Positions 13,586-21,724 of a DNA stretch of 26,388 bases are shown in pieces. The stretch is from the NCBI GenBank assembly GCA_964638895.1, contig CAZWYY010000054.1, positions 1-26,388 on the forward strand. Direction: 5' to 3'. Positions within the stretch are counted from its first letter, which is position 1, and each line of letters begins with the position of its first letter. This DNA comes from JAFGGG01 sp964638895 (GTDB taxonomy: Bacteria; Spirochaetota; Spirochaetia; SZUA-6; RPPD01). The position numbers and the translations under genes are program-made. The notes under the pieces are model-generated. The model did no database searches. It was not told the DNA's origin and saw only the letters and a program-made list of their open reading frames with translations.

Positions 13586-15865
13586 ATGAGTGATTATTTT
13601 GACCCCAAGAATGAGGAACTGCTGAAGGATTTCTTTGCCGAAGCCCAAAGTCAGATAGAGTCCCTTGAACAAAATCTTCTTGCACTGGAAAACGATCCGA
13701 AGAATAAGGACGCGATCGATGAGCTTTTCAGGGCGGCGCACACGTTAAAGGGCGGGGCGGCCACGGTTCAGATGTCCGAAATCTCGGAGTTTACCCACGC
13801 AATCGAAGATGTTCTTGACAGCCTGCGCAGCTCCAGAAAAAGAATCACGGAAAAGGTCATCGACAGCTTGCTGGCCTCGGTAGACATGCTCAAGGAAATG
13901 CTTGATAAGCGGGCCAACGGCCAGGTGTTCGACGAGGATATGGAACCTCTGATTTCAACCCTTAAAAGCGCCCTGAGCGCGGGACAGGAAGCTGCGGGCC
14001 GGGGGAAAACCGCCGCCGCGCCCATAACCCGGGCAAGAACACAATCCCCTGAGCTTACGGAGTACGAACTCCTGGAGTTTCGTGAGAACCTTGCGCCCGG
14101 TGAACATATCTGCAAGGTAACGGTAGAGTTTAATGAGTTGAATACCATGAATACAGTGGGTGGGATTCAGGTATTCGCGGTCTTAAAACGTGTGGGCAAG
14201 ATCTTGAAAACAGAACCTGAGTTTGAACAGATCTACGCGGATAATTTTTATCCGGTTATTGCCTACTACCTGGCCACCAAAGAAAACGCCGCGTTGCTGA
14301 AAACCCTATGCAATATCAATGATGTCACCACAGGAGTGGAGGTGCATACGGTGACGGATGACGGTGAGGTGATTGCAGAGGGGCGGGCCGCCGTAAACAA
14401 GAAGATCCGAGAACAGGAGGAGGCTCGGGAGGAGACCGAAGAAGAGAAGGATCTGAAAAAATCACCGCATAAGTTTATCAGCTCCGTGCTGCGCGTGGAC
14501 AGCAAACGGATCGATACGCTTTTAAACCTGGTCAGTGAAATAGTGATAATGAAATCAACCATCAACCAGATAAATTCACAGTTCGGCGCTCACTACCAGG
14601 AGTTCCAGAATACCCATGCCCAGTTCCAGGAGCGTATACGGGAACTGTTTGAAATGCTGCCCACGGTTATGGAAGAGATTGGGAACGGCGTCTCTATAAA
14701 GACCGTAAAAAAGAATATCATAGGCCAGTTCGGCGATTTGTTTTCCCTGTATGCGGCGTTTGACGCCTCATATAAGGATACGTTGAATAAATTCCGCGGG
14801 AGCTCACAAAGCCTGGGCAGAATAACTTCAGCACTTCAGGAAGGCGTCATGCAGATTCGTATGGTCCCCATCTCACACATTTTTTCCCGTTTTCCGCGCC
14901 TAGTACGTGACCTGTCCAAATCATTAAACAAGAGTGTCAATTTGATTATCGAGGGTGAGTCAACAGAACTGGACAAATCGATCATCGAGGACCTGTTGGA
15001 CCCATTAATCCATTGTGTGCGCAACTCAATTGATCATGGGATTGAAGACCCGGACCAACGGGAAAAAACGGGAAAAGAAAGAGACGGCACCATCGTACTG
15101 CGCGCGCGTAATGAGGGTAACCTGGTCATTATTGAGGTTGAAGATGACGGTAAGGGCATTGATGTCGGCGCCATTCGCAAGAAGGCCATTGACAGCGGAT
15201 TAATTCATCCCGACAAGAGCCTCTCGGAAATTGAGGCTTTCAACTTGATTTTTAAACCCGGATTTTCCACAGCCAAAAAGGTGACCAACGTTTCGGGCAG
15301 GGGAGTGGGGCTGGACGTGGTGAAAAAGCAGATTGAAAAAATGAACGGGGACGTCTCCATTTGGTCGGGCAATAACCAGGGGACCAGGTTCACCATTCGC
15401 ATCCCCTTAACCCTGGCCATTGTGCAAGGACTGCTGGTGCGGGTGGGAAAAGAAATTTATGCGGTTCCCATCACATCCGTATTTGAAACCCTGCGCATAA
15501 CAGAGCAGGATATAAAGCGCATAGATAATTATGAGGTGTTTAACCTGCGCGAAGATGTTATCTCTCTTATACGTTTACATAAAATATTTAATATCAGCGC
15601 TGACGAAGACCGGGAATATCATTACGTCGTGATTGTGGGCAGTGGCGAAAAAAAGGTCGGTCTGTTCGTGGATCTACTTATCGGTGAGGAGGACGTGGTG
15701 ATCAAACCGCTTAAAGACCGCTTTACAAAGTCGCCGGGAATCGCCGGGGCCACGATTTTAGGAGACGGCAAGGTTTCACTGATTCTTGATGTAAACGAGT
15801 TGTTAAACCTGGGCTTGAAAATGGAAATTGAAGAAAGAAAAAAACGTGAGACCATAACATCCTGA
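13586..15865 (+). CDS. cheA: Chemotaxis histidine kinase CheA
   Basis: A 759-residue kinase that autophosphorylates and passes phosphate to CheY under receptor control. The HPt (P1) domain at the N-terminus has phospho-histidine H52 in RAAHTLKGG. Residues ~145-290 are a CheY-binding/linker region. The P3 dimerisation region begins near VDSKRIDTLLNLVSEIVI (about 305). It is long, with over 60 extra residues of helix before the MQIRMVPI segment. The ATP-binding P4 domain has the N-box HCVRNSIDHG (H476, N480), the G1 box EDDGKGID and the G2 box GRGVGLDVV. A CheW-like P5 domain follows from IPLTLAIVQGLLV onward. The start at 13586 is supported by an N-terminus like that of Treponema CheA, though the AGG lies directly before the ATG. 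It is the first gene of the cheA-cheW/R-cheX-cheY operon. Confidence 0.96.
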   Translation: MSDYFDPKNEELLKDFFAEAQSQIESLEQNLLALENDPKNKDAIDELFRAAHTLKGGAATVQMSEISEFTHAIEDVLDSLRSSRKRITEKVIDSLLASVDMLKEMLDKRANGQVFDEDMEPLISTLKSALSAGQEAAGRGKTAAAPITRARTQSPELTEYELLEFRENLAPGEHICKVTVEFNELNTMNTVGGIQVFAVLKRVGKILKTEPEFEQIYADNFYPVIAYYLATKENAALLKTLCNINDVTTGVEVHTVTDDGEVIAEGRAAVNKKIREQEEAREETEEEKDLKKSPHKFISSVLRVDSKRIDTLLNLVSEIVIMKSTINQINSQFGAHYQEFQNTHAQFQERIRELFEMLPTVMEEIGNGVSIKTVKKNIIGQFGDLFSLYAAFDASYKDTLNKFRGSSQSLGRITSALQEGVMQIRMVPISHIFSRFPRLVRDLSKSLNKSVNLIIEGESTELDKSIIEDLLDPLIHCVRNSIDHGIEDPDQREKTGKERDGTIVLRARNEGNLVIIEVEDDGKGIDVGAIRKKAIDSGLIHPDKSLSEIEAFNLIFKPGFSTAKKVTNVSGRGVGLDVVKKQIEKMNGDVSIWSGNNQGTRFTIRIPLTLAIVQGLLVRVGKEIYAVPITSVFETLRITEQDIKRIDNYEVFNLREDVISLIRLHKIFNISADEDREYHYVVIVGSGEKKVGLFVDLLIGEEDVVIKPLKDRFTKSPGIAGATILGDGKVSLILDVNELLNLGLKMEIEERKKRETITS

Positions 15866-15878
15866 GGATAACAGAGGT

Positions 15879-17219
15879 ATGGATACTGTGGAGAATGAAG
15901 TAAAAGAAGCCGTAGACCAAGGGGAGCAGGAACGTGAAAAGAAGGCCCGGATAGATTTCAAGATGGTCACTTTTTCCCTGGCGGGCAGGGATTACGGTAT
16001 CGATATTATGAAAGTAAAAGAAATCTCCAAGGCAGGAGACTTTACGCTTGTACCCAATACGCCCCCGTACGTAGAGGGCGTATATAATTTACGGGGAGAG
16101 ATTATCAGTATTATAAATCTGCGTAAGATGTTTCATCTTAAATTCTCGGAAGACCAAAAAAAGGAGGATGTGGATATTCTCATCCTGCGCTTAAACGAGA
16201 GCGTTATCGGCATGATAGTTGATTCCGTGGATAATGTGGTGGGGATAGATTCTTCGAGTATCCAACCGCGGCATCCGCTGTTTGCGGATATTAATATGAA
16301 ATATATAAGCGGTGTTGTTGAGGTAAATAAAAAGCTTTATGTGATTTTGGATGTGGAAAGGGTCTTTGGCGAGGAGGAGGAGAAAGAGGTGCTCCAGGCC
16401 GGGCCCGTGGCAGAGCAGGCCCCCGGTTCCACCGGGACGCCCGAAAAAAAATCCAGGATTTCTGGTGATGAACTGGAGTTCAATTTTATTGTCGAGACGC
16501 TTGCCACGTTCAAAAATTTTTACGTCTCGGACATTAACCGGACCTGGGCCAGAGAGCGTTTGCCTTCCTGGAGAAAAATCCGTGGGAACCGGGGTAAGGC
16601 GGTCCAGCTTGAGAGTGCCCAGGACGCGGACGGTTTTTTAGAGGATTTTTATTCCGTTTACAGTAATATGCTTTGGGGGGAAGATTATAAAAAGCAGGTT
16701 GAGGGACTGCTATCCGCGCCCAAAATAGGTTCTCTGAATGTGTGGTGTCCCAACTGCGGGAAAGGTTACGATTCGTATTCCATCGCCTGTATTTTAAGAC
16801 AAAATTTCCCCGACGTGAGGATTAAGGTGTGGGCCAGTGATCACGAACTCTTAAATATCTCAGCGGCCCCCAATCTGGTAATTCCCACGCAGGGCGTGCC
16901 CCGGTATTTTATCGACGCCAAATATATACAAAAGATTGAAGCGGGGTACCAGTTTGTAAAGGCAGTGAAGGACCTGGTTCTGTTTGAATACCATGATATC
17001 CTGCACGGGACGCCTTTGCCGGAGTTGGATATCATCATTGCGCGGGATGTGCTGTCTTTTTACAACCCGGCGATACAGGAAAAACTAATTGCCCAGTTCA
17101 GGGAAAAACTCACAACCGGGGGGCTGTTGATTGTGGGCACGAATGAGAATATACTGCGTCCCGGACTCTCAGAAGTAAGGTCGGGAAACCTTATTGCATA
17201 TCGAAATGAATTAGATTAA
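15879..17219 (+). CDS. cheW: CheW fused to a degenerate CheR-like domain
   Basis: A 446-residue two-part adaptor. Residues ~26-165 are a CheW domain (FSLAGRDYGIDIMKVKEI, PPYVEGVYNLRGEIISIINL) that links CheA to chemoreceptors. After a Pro/Gly/Glu-rich linker, residues ~195-446 resemble the CheR methyltransferase. The SAM-binding stretch is altered: WCPNCGKGYDSYS (289-301), where normal CheR has a GEEPYS-like ending and small residues before it. The other CheR features kept include DIIIARDVLSFYNP and LTTGGLLIVGTNE. Methyltransferase activity is therefore doubtful, and a structural role in the receptor array is likely. From memory, CheW-CheR-like fusions are a hallmark of the spirochaete F2 chemotaxis system. 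A GAGG site overlaps the cheA stop, 10 bases before the ATG, suggesting coupled translation. Confidence 0.9.
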   Translation: MDTVENEVKEAVDQGEQEREKKARIDFKMVTFSLAGRDYGIDIMKVKEISKAGDFTLVPNTPPYVEGVYNLRGEIISIINLRKMFHLKFSEDQKKEDVDILILRLNESVIGMIVDSVDNVVGIDSSSIQPRHPLFADINMKYISGVVEVNKKLYVILDVERVFGEEEEKEVLQAGPVAEQAPGSTGTPEKKSRISGDELEFNFIVETLATFKNFYVSDINRTWARERLPSWRKIRGNRGKAVQLESAQDADGFLEDFYSVYSNMLWGEDYKKQVEGLLSAPKIGSLNVWCPNCGKGYDSYSIACILRQNFPDVRIKVWASDHELLNISAAPNLVIPTQGVPRYFIDAKYIQKIEAGYQFVKAVKDLVLFEYHDILHGTPLPELDIIIARDVLSFYNPAIQEKLIAQFREKLTTGGLLIVGTNENILRPGLSEVRSGNLIAYRNELD

Positions 17220-17258
17220 ATTAAATATTGATACACAGGAAGGAGAGGAAACAGAGTC

Positions 17259-17723
17259 ATGAGAGTCGAGTATATAAACCCTTTTGTAGAAGCTGCGTTT
17301 AATATTCTTACCGAGGTGCTGAAGACCGATGTAAAACGAGGGGAGCTGTACCTGAAATCAAGCTCTATGCCCGTACTGGGGGTTACCGCGATTGTGGGAC
17401 TGGCCGGAGACGTAGAGGGCAGGGTCTTGTTCGATATGGCCGAAAAAACCGCCTTATCTGTGGCATCCGCAATGAATGGTGAAAAGATCGAAAAGAACGA
17501 TGAGCTTGCCAAGGCAACGATTACCGAGTTGGCCAATATGATCACGGCCCAGGCCGTGACCAAACTGCATGAAATAGGCTTCCAGTTTGATCTTACCCCG
17601 CCGGCTATATTCACGGGCAGCAACATGCAGGTTACGGATGTGGCTATCGAGGCATTGATCGTACCCATTCAAACAACATTAGGCAAGATAGAAATAAATG
17701 TGGCCATAAGAGAAAAGAAATAG
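17259..17723 (+). CDS. cheX: CheY-P phosphatase CheX
   Basis: A 154-residue CheX, which dephosphorylates CheY-P. The active-site signature E-x-x-N is seen as ITELANMI (E90, N93) on the long central helix. The N-terminal MRVEYINPFVEAAFNIL segment and the ITELAN helix match CheX of other spirochaetes. The length is standard. AGGAGAGG at 17241-17248 is a strong ribosome site. Placement between the CheW fusion and cheY matches Treponema operons. Spirochaetes use CheX in place of CheZ, which fits. Confidence 0.94.
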   Translation: MRVEYINPFVEAAFNILTEVLKTDVKRGELYLKSSSMPVLGVTAIVGLAGDVEGRVLFDMAEKTALSVASAMNGEKIEKNDELAKATITELANMITAQAVTKLHEIGFQFDLTPPAIFTGSNMQVTDVAIEALIVPIQTTLGKIEINVAIREKK

Positions 17724-17734
17724 GAGGAGCCAAA

Positions 17735-18169
17735 ATGAAAACAAAGATGGATTTTCCAAATATAAATCAACGTAAACCGGAAGGGTTAAAAGAAGACGGC
17801 AAAGCCTTTCGGGTTCTTATTGTGGATGACTCAATGTTCGTAACAAAGCAGATCGGTCAGATCCTTACCTCTGAGGGTTTTGAAGTGGCGGCCACCGCCT
17901 CAAACGGAGAAGAGGGGCTTGAGAAATATAAAGAGTTGTATCCCAAAATCGACCTCGTTACCATGGATATCACCATGCCCGTGATGGACGGCGTGGCTGC
18001 TTTGGAAAAGATAATTGAATTCGATAAAAACGCCAATATCATAATGATAAGCGCGCTGGGTAAGCAGGACCTGGTGAAGAAATCGCTGCTTTTGGGGGCA
18101 AAAAACTACATTGTTAAACCACTTGACCGTAAAAAGGTCCTGGAACGCGTAATGATGACCCTCAAGTAG
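17735..18169 (+). CDS. cheY: Chemotaxis response regulator CheY
   Basis: A 144-residue single-domain receiver. The acidic pair is D31/D32 (IVDDSM), the phospho-acceptor is D78 (TMDITMP), the switch residue is S106 (MISALG) and the conserved lysine is K128 (IVKPL). There is an N-terminal extension of ~24 residues before the domain, with no motif. Phosphorylated by CheA and dephosphorylated by CheX, it acts on the flagellar switch. AGGAGG (17722-17727) lies 7 bases before the ATG and overlaps the cheX stop region, so the genes are cotranscribed. It is the last gene of the chemotaxis operon. The only structure downstream is a short GC hairpin at 18176-18191 with no T-run. Confidence 0.95.
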   Translation: MKTKMDFPNINQRKPEGLKEDGKAFRVLIVDDSMFVTKQIGQILTSEGFEVAATASNGEEGLEKYKELYPKIDLVTMDITMPVMDGVAALEKIIEFDKNANIIMISALGKQDLVKKSLLLGAKNYIVKPLDRKKVLERVMMTLK

Positions 18170-18216
18170 CGGCGGTCCGGCTGCGGCCGGAAAAACAGGA
18201 ATATGGTTATTTGTTA

Positions 18217-18245
18217 TTGACAAATCTTTGATTTTTTAAAATACT
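18217..18245 (+). promoter_or_regulatory. Promoter of the tRNA-Val gene
   Basis: TTGACA (18217-18222), a 17-base gap, then AATACT (18240-18245), lie 22 bases before the mature tRNA 5' end. This spacing gives a short leader removed by RNase P. Confidence 0.6.
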
Positions 18246-18267
18246 ACCACGTAATGTTTCAATATAT

Positions 18268-18341
18268 GGGCGGCTAGCTCAGTTGGTTAGAGCACCAGCT
18301 CGACACGCTGGGGGTCACTGGTTCGAGTCCAGCGCCGCCCA
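18268..18341 (+). tRNA. tRNA-Val (anticodon GAC)
   Basis: A full cloverleaf of 74 bases. The acceptor stem GGGCGGC pairs perfectly with GCCGCCC, the D arm is GCTC/GAGC, and the anticodon stem is CCAGC/GCTGG. The 7-base loop TCGACAC gives anticodon GAC, reading GUC/GUU valine codons. A GGGTC variable loop is followed by a T arm with loop TTCGAGT. Discriminator A73 and anticodon A35/C36 agree with valine identity. CCA is not encoded. Two oddities: position 33 is C instead of the near-universal U, and the T-stem end pair A49-C65 is mismatched. Confidence 0.93.
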
Positions 18342-18342
18342 T

Positions 18343-18391
18343 AAAAAAAAGTGGGCCTTCTTTTTGCATCATGAAAAGAAGGCCGTTTTTT
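18343..18391. terminator. Bidirectional intrinsic terminator after the tRNA
   Basis: An 11-bp perfect stem, GGCCTTCTTTT (18354-18364) with AAAAGAAGGCC (18374-18384), is followed by six T (18386-18391). An A8 run (18343-18350) on the other side supplies a T-run for the opposite strand, so it can work in both directions. Confidence 0.92.
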
Positions 18392-18424
18392 AATTGCACA
18401 GATGTTGTTTTTAAGAATCCTCTA

Positions 18425-18453
18425 TTGACATTAACCAAAAACGTGCATAGCCT
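18425..18453 (+). promoter_or_regulatory. Candidate promoter of the hybrid kinase gene
   Basis: TTGACA (18425-18430) is perfect. With a 17-base gap the -10 would be TAGCCT (18448-18453), a poor match, so this promoter may need an activator. An ACGGA ribosome-site-like sequence precedes the ATG at 18488. Confidence 0.4.
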
Positions 18454-18487
18454 TTTATATAGGTTGATGTCGTTCTGACGGAATTAT

Positions 18488-20743
18488 ATGGAAAAGAAAA
18501 AGATATTTATTGTTGAAGATGAAAATATAGTTTCCCTTGATATGAAAAAACGGCTGGAAAAGCTGGGGTACGAGGTGCCGGGTATCGCCTCTTCGGGTGA
18601 AGAGGCGGTAGAGATGGTACTGGAAACGCGGCCCGATCTTGTACTTATGGATATCAAACTCAGCGGAAAAATGGACGGCGTGGAAGCGGCAAAGGAGATC
18701 CTTAAAAGTTTTGCCGTACCTATCGTATATATCACCGCCTATGCCGAAAATACAACCCTTAAACGCGCCAAGATTACCGAACCGTTCGGCTACATTCTCA
18801 AGCCCTTCGAAGAGCGTGAACTGCATATCAATATTGAGATAGCCCTTTACCGGCACATGTTGCAGAACGTTGTTAAGGAGAGGGAGCAGCTTCTCTATAC
18901 CACGTTACAGAGTATCGATGACGCGGTGGTTGTCACGGACATAGAGGACAATATCCAGTTTTTTAATCCCAAGGCCGTGGTGTTCACCGGTATCACCAGG
19001 CAAAAAGCCCTGGGGAGAAAACTGGCCGAGGTGGTTACCATCGTTGATGCGGAAGCGGACGACACATTGAAGTATAGAAATCTGGGCATTCATCAGCTTA
19101 TAGGGGAAAACGGAGAAAGGCGTTTTGTCAAATCGAGTGTGGCCCCTATTATCAGCAGTAAGGAAAACAATATCGGTTGGGTGTACGTGTATCATGATGT
19201 AACCGCCCACGAGCTTGCCAAGCAGGCGCTGCGCCGCAGTGAGGAGCGTTACCGGCAGTTTTTTGAGGATGATCTTACCGGAGATTTTATTGCCACGGCC
19301 ACGGGAACCATAATCGTCTGCAATCAGGCCTTCGCATCCATGCTGGGATATGATTCCATAAAGGATGTGGAGAGGAAAAACCTGGCCCGGTATTACCCGC
19401 CGTTGGCGGAAAAAAACGGGCTGCTTGACCGGTTAAAAAAAGAAAGAAGGTTGAAGCAGTTTAACACCAAATTCGTGAACAAGGATCTGCAGCCTTTGTA
19501 TATTACCGCCAATATTGTGGCTGAATTTTCAACCAAGGGTGAGCTGAAACGTTTTAAGGGATATATAATCGATAATACGGAGCAAAAGAAGATCGAGGCC
19601 CAGCTGATCCAGGCCAATAAAATGGAGGGCATCGGCCGTCTGGCCGGGGGTATTGCCCATGATTTTAATAATCTGCTGGGTGCGATAATAGGATACGCGG
19701 ACCTGATTCTGGAAGGCATGGGAGACGAGGACCCCATGCGCAACGACATCAACTCCATCTTAAAAGCCGGGAAAAAAGCTGCGGTGCTTACCAAGCAGCT
19801 ACTGGCGTTTTCCAGGAGACAGGTGCTGCAGCCCAAGATAATAAATCTGAATACACTCATATTAGACCTGGAACGGATGCTCAAACGCCTGCTGCCTGAA
19901 AACATAAGGCTTTTTACCATCCTGGATGAGATACTCTGGCAGGTCAAAATCGATCCCGTACAGATTGAGCAGGTGCTTATCAACCTTGCCTTAAACGCGC
20001 GCGACGCAATGCGCGACGGCGGGAAACTCTCTATTGAAAGCACCAACATCACCGTCACCGAGCTTACCAAAGACAGGTTCCTGGGGTTGAAAAGCGGGCA
20101 GTATGTGATGCTGCGGGTTACGGATACGGGCCACGGCATGGATATGGAATTAAGAGAAAAAATATTTGAGCCTTTTTTTACCACCAAAGCGCCGGGCAAA
20201 GGAACGGGTCTGGGGCTTTCAACCGCATACGGCATAATAAAGCAGAGCAACGGCTTTATTTTTGTGGAAAGCGAGCCGGGAACAGGCACCACCTTTTCCA
20301 TCTACCTGCCGCGGGTTGAGGAAGAAGTTGCGTCGGAAGAAGAGACGGCGGAGTGGCGGCCCATGGTAAAGGGTACGGAATCCATTCTTCTGGTGGAGGA
20401 TGAGGACATCTTCAGGGAGATGGTATATAAGGTATTGGGGAAATACGGGTACAACGTGCTTGAGGCCAGCAATCCCGGAGAGGCCCTGCTTATCTGCGAA
20501 CAGTATAAAGAGCCGATCCAGCTTTTGATTACCGATATTGTAATGCCGCATCTCTCCGGCATCAAACTGTCGGAGAGACTCATGGAAATGCGTCCGGATC
20601 TCAAGATCCTTTTTATTTCCGGATATTTCGATAATGAGTATATATCAAAAGACGGTTTTAAAAAAGGCACTTATTTTTTGCAGAAGCCGTTCTCTATTGT
20701 AACCCTGGAGAAGAAGATACGTGAAATTCTTGACGTGGGCTAA
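18488..20743 (+). CDS. Hybrid histidine kinase REC-PAS-PAS-HisKA-HATPase-REC
   Basis: A 751-residue soluble signalling kinase with no membrane segment. The N-terminal receiver has D55 in LVLMDIKLSG and K-containing YILKPF. Two PAS domains follow (about 135-245, starting after ERE repeats, and 250-370, starting at RYRQFFEDD). The HisKA motif GGIAHDFNNLL carries phospho-His H391. The HATPase has NLALNARDAM, DTGHGMD and GKGTGLGLSTAYGI. The C-terminal receiver has D683 in ITDIVMPHLSG. A receiver at both ends suggests input from another kinase through the first receiver and a relay output through the last. No DNA-binding domain is present, so a downstream phosphotransfer partner is expected. Its stop codon overlaps that of the convergent REC-ATPase gene. 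The signal is unknown. Confidence 0.92.
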   Translation: MEKKKIFIVEDENIVSLDMKKRLEKLGYEVPGIASSGEEAVEMVLETRPDLVLMDIKLSGKMDGVEAAKEILKSFAVPIVYITAYAENTTLKRAKITEPFGYILKPFEERELHINIEIALYRHMLQNVVKEREQLLYTTLQSIDDAVVVTDIEDNIQFFNPKAVVFTGITRQKALGRKLAEVVTIVDAEADDTLKYRNLGIHQLIGENGERRFVKSSVAPIISSKENNIGWVYVYHDVTAHELAKQALRRSEERYRQFFEDDLTGDFIATATGTIIVCNQAFASMLGYDSIKDVERKNLARYYPPLAEKNGLLDRLKKERRLKQFNTKFVNKDLQPLYITANIVAEFSTKGELKRFKGYIIDNTEQKKIEAQLIQANKMEGIGRLAGGIAHDFNNLLGAIIGYADLILEGMGDEDPMRNDINSILKAGKKAAVLTKQLLAFSRRQVLQPKIINLNTLILDLERMLKRLLPENIRLFTILDEILWQVKIDPVQIEQVLINLALNARDAMRDGGKLSIESTNITVTELTKDRFLGLKSGQYVMLRVTDTGHGMDMELREKIFEPFFTTKAPGKGTGLGLSTAYGIIKQSNGFIFVESEPGTGTTFSIYLPRVEEEVASEEETAEWRPMVKGTESILLVEDEDIFREMVYKVLGKYGYNVLEASNPGEALLICEQYKEPIQLLITDIVMPHLSGIKLSERLMEMRPDLKILFISGYFDNEYISKDGFKKGTYFLQKPFSIVTLEKKIREILDVG

Positions 20744-21630
20744 ATATGCTTGATCAAGGTGACACAGTTTCCGGGATCGTGGTAAATCACATCATCAAAA
20801 AAAATCTTTGTAAGCAGGATACCGCGGCCATTGTAATGCTGAAGATCATGGACGTTAAGTGAGGGCAGTGTTTTCCAATCAAACCCGCTTCCTTGGTCCC
20901 TCACCGTTATTAAAACCCCCTTTTTGCTGAGATGAGTGGTGATAAATATTTTTTTGCGGCTGTTTTTGGGATTTCCAAGCTTCCGCTGTAACAGGTTTCC
21001 GTAATTACCGGCTTTCAGGGCACCTGATTTCTCGTCGAACCCGATGGCTAGATTGCCGTGCTCGATGGCATTGGAGATCATTTCTTCTATTCCCAGCCGT
21101 AGGTTAATAACCTCGCGTTCGGAAAAAAAATTCTTGAAATTAACCGATATCTGGTTGATGAGGGATACGAGGTTGGTTTTTTCGGTCTCTATGGTGTACT
21201 CTTTTTTTTCTTTTACTACATTATGAAAGGGAAGACCGGATGTATCGACCTGGCTTTTATATTCCAAAATAGTGCGTACGGTTTGGCGGATTTCTTCGAT
21301 TTTGAATGGTTTTTTAAAATAGTTCACGGCGCCGGCGCGTAGGGCCTCAAGCAGATATTCTTCATTTCCGTAACTGGAGATAAGGATGATCAGCACGTTT
21401 TTGTCCACCTGTTTAAGAACCTTAAGCAGGTGGATGCCGTCCATTAAAGGCATTTTTATATCGGTAATAACCAGGTCGGGGTGTGTGAGTTTATATAATC
21501 TCAAGGCCTCCACCCCGTTTCCGGCGCAGAGCGGAAGGTAGCCGGATCTCCGCATGAGTTCCGCCAGAAGCCCGGCAATTTCCTCCTCATCGTCCGCAAT
21601 TAGTATTTTCTTTTGCTTGTCCGTATCCAT
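20740..21630 (-). CDS. Receiver + RsbW-like ATPase (HATPase_c_2) protein
   Basis: A 296-residue protein. Residues 1-125 are a receiver with acidic residues D13/D14 (IADDEEE), phospho-acceptor D57 (VITDIKMP), switch S85 or S86 and K107 (FKKPF). Residues ~140-296 are a GHKL ATPase of the anti-sigma/serine-kinase type: N-box LGIEEMISNAIEHGN (E182, N187), G1 box VRDQGSGFDW and a GRGILLTK lid segment. Such a fusion should be a phosphorylation-controlled protein kinase or anti-sigma-like switch acting on an STAS-type antagonist, none of which is in this window. The gene has its own TTGATT-N17-TATACT promoter and almost no leader. Its TAG overlaps the TAA of the convergent hybrid kinase gene, so the two form a signalling pair by position; a phosphorelay between them is plausible but unproven. 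Confidence 0.9.
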   Translation of the reverse strand: MDTDKQKKILIADDEEEIAGLLAELMRRSGYLPLCAGNGVEALRLYKLTHPDLVITDIKMPLMDGIHLLKVLKQVDKNVLIILISSYGNEEYLLEALRAGAVNYFKKPFKIEEIRQTVRTILEYKSQVDTSGLPFHNVVKEKKEYTIETEKTNLVSLINQISVNFKNFFSEREVINLRLGIEEMISNAIEHGNLAIGFDEKSGALKAGNYGNLLQRKLGNPKNSRKKIFITTHLSKKGVLITVRDQGSGFDWKTLPSLNVHDLQHYNGRGILLTKIFFDDVIYHDPGNCVTLIKHI

Positions 21631-21647
21631 GATCAGATGGTAATAAA

Positions 21648-21676
21648 AGTATATGAACTTCCGGAATTTAAATCAA
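21648..21676 (-). promoter_or_regulatory. Promoter of the REC-RsbW-like gene
   Basis: On the minus strand, TTGATT (21671-21676) and TATACT (21648-21653) are separated by 17 bases, each one or two bases from consensus. The start site would fall near 21641, leaving a leader of about 11 bases without a clear Shine-Dalgarno. Confidence 0.65.
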
Positions 21677-21681
21677 ATTTG

Positions 21682-21710
21682 TTGCAGAATTATGAATAAT
21701 TCTTTATAGT
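21682..21710 (+). promoter_or_regulatory. Promoter of lepA
   Basis: TTGCAG (21682-21687), a 17-base gap, then TATAGT (21705-21710). The -35 hexamer is only 5 bases from the divergent -35 at 21671-21676. The predicted leader before the ATG at 21725 is about 8 bases. Confidence 0.6.
21687..21702. promoter_or_regulatory. Perfect palindrome inside the lepA promoter spacer
   Basis: GAATTAT-GA-ATAATTC is a 7+2+7 perfect inverted repeat lying between the -35 and -10 elements of lepA. Its position suits a repressor operator. It is AT-rich, so chance is possible. Confidence 0.45.
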
Positions 21711-21724
21711 AGGCATCCGGGAAT

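Noticed and set aside
18176..18191. GC hairpin after cheY (TCCGGC/GCCGGA with a TGCG loop) as a terminator
   Set aside because: No T-run follows on the plus strand; it may still stabilise the 3' end but is not a standard intrinsic terminator.
18268..18341. Reading the tRNA anticodon as CGA (Ser) by placing U33 at 18300
   Set aside because: It would need a 4-bp anticodon stem and 9-base loop and lacks the long variable arm of tRNA-Ser; the 5-bp stem and GAC fit valine.
19393..20301. Minus-strand open frame of 302 codons
   Set aside because: Antisense to the HisKA/HATPase part of the hybrid kinase; Ser/Arg/Ile-rich shadow composition.
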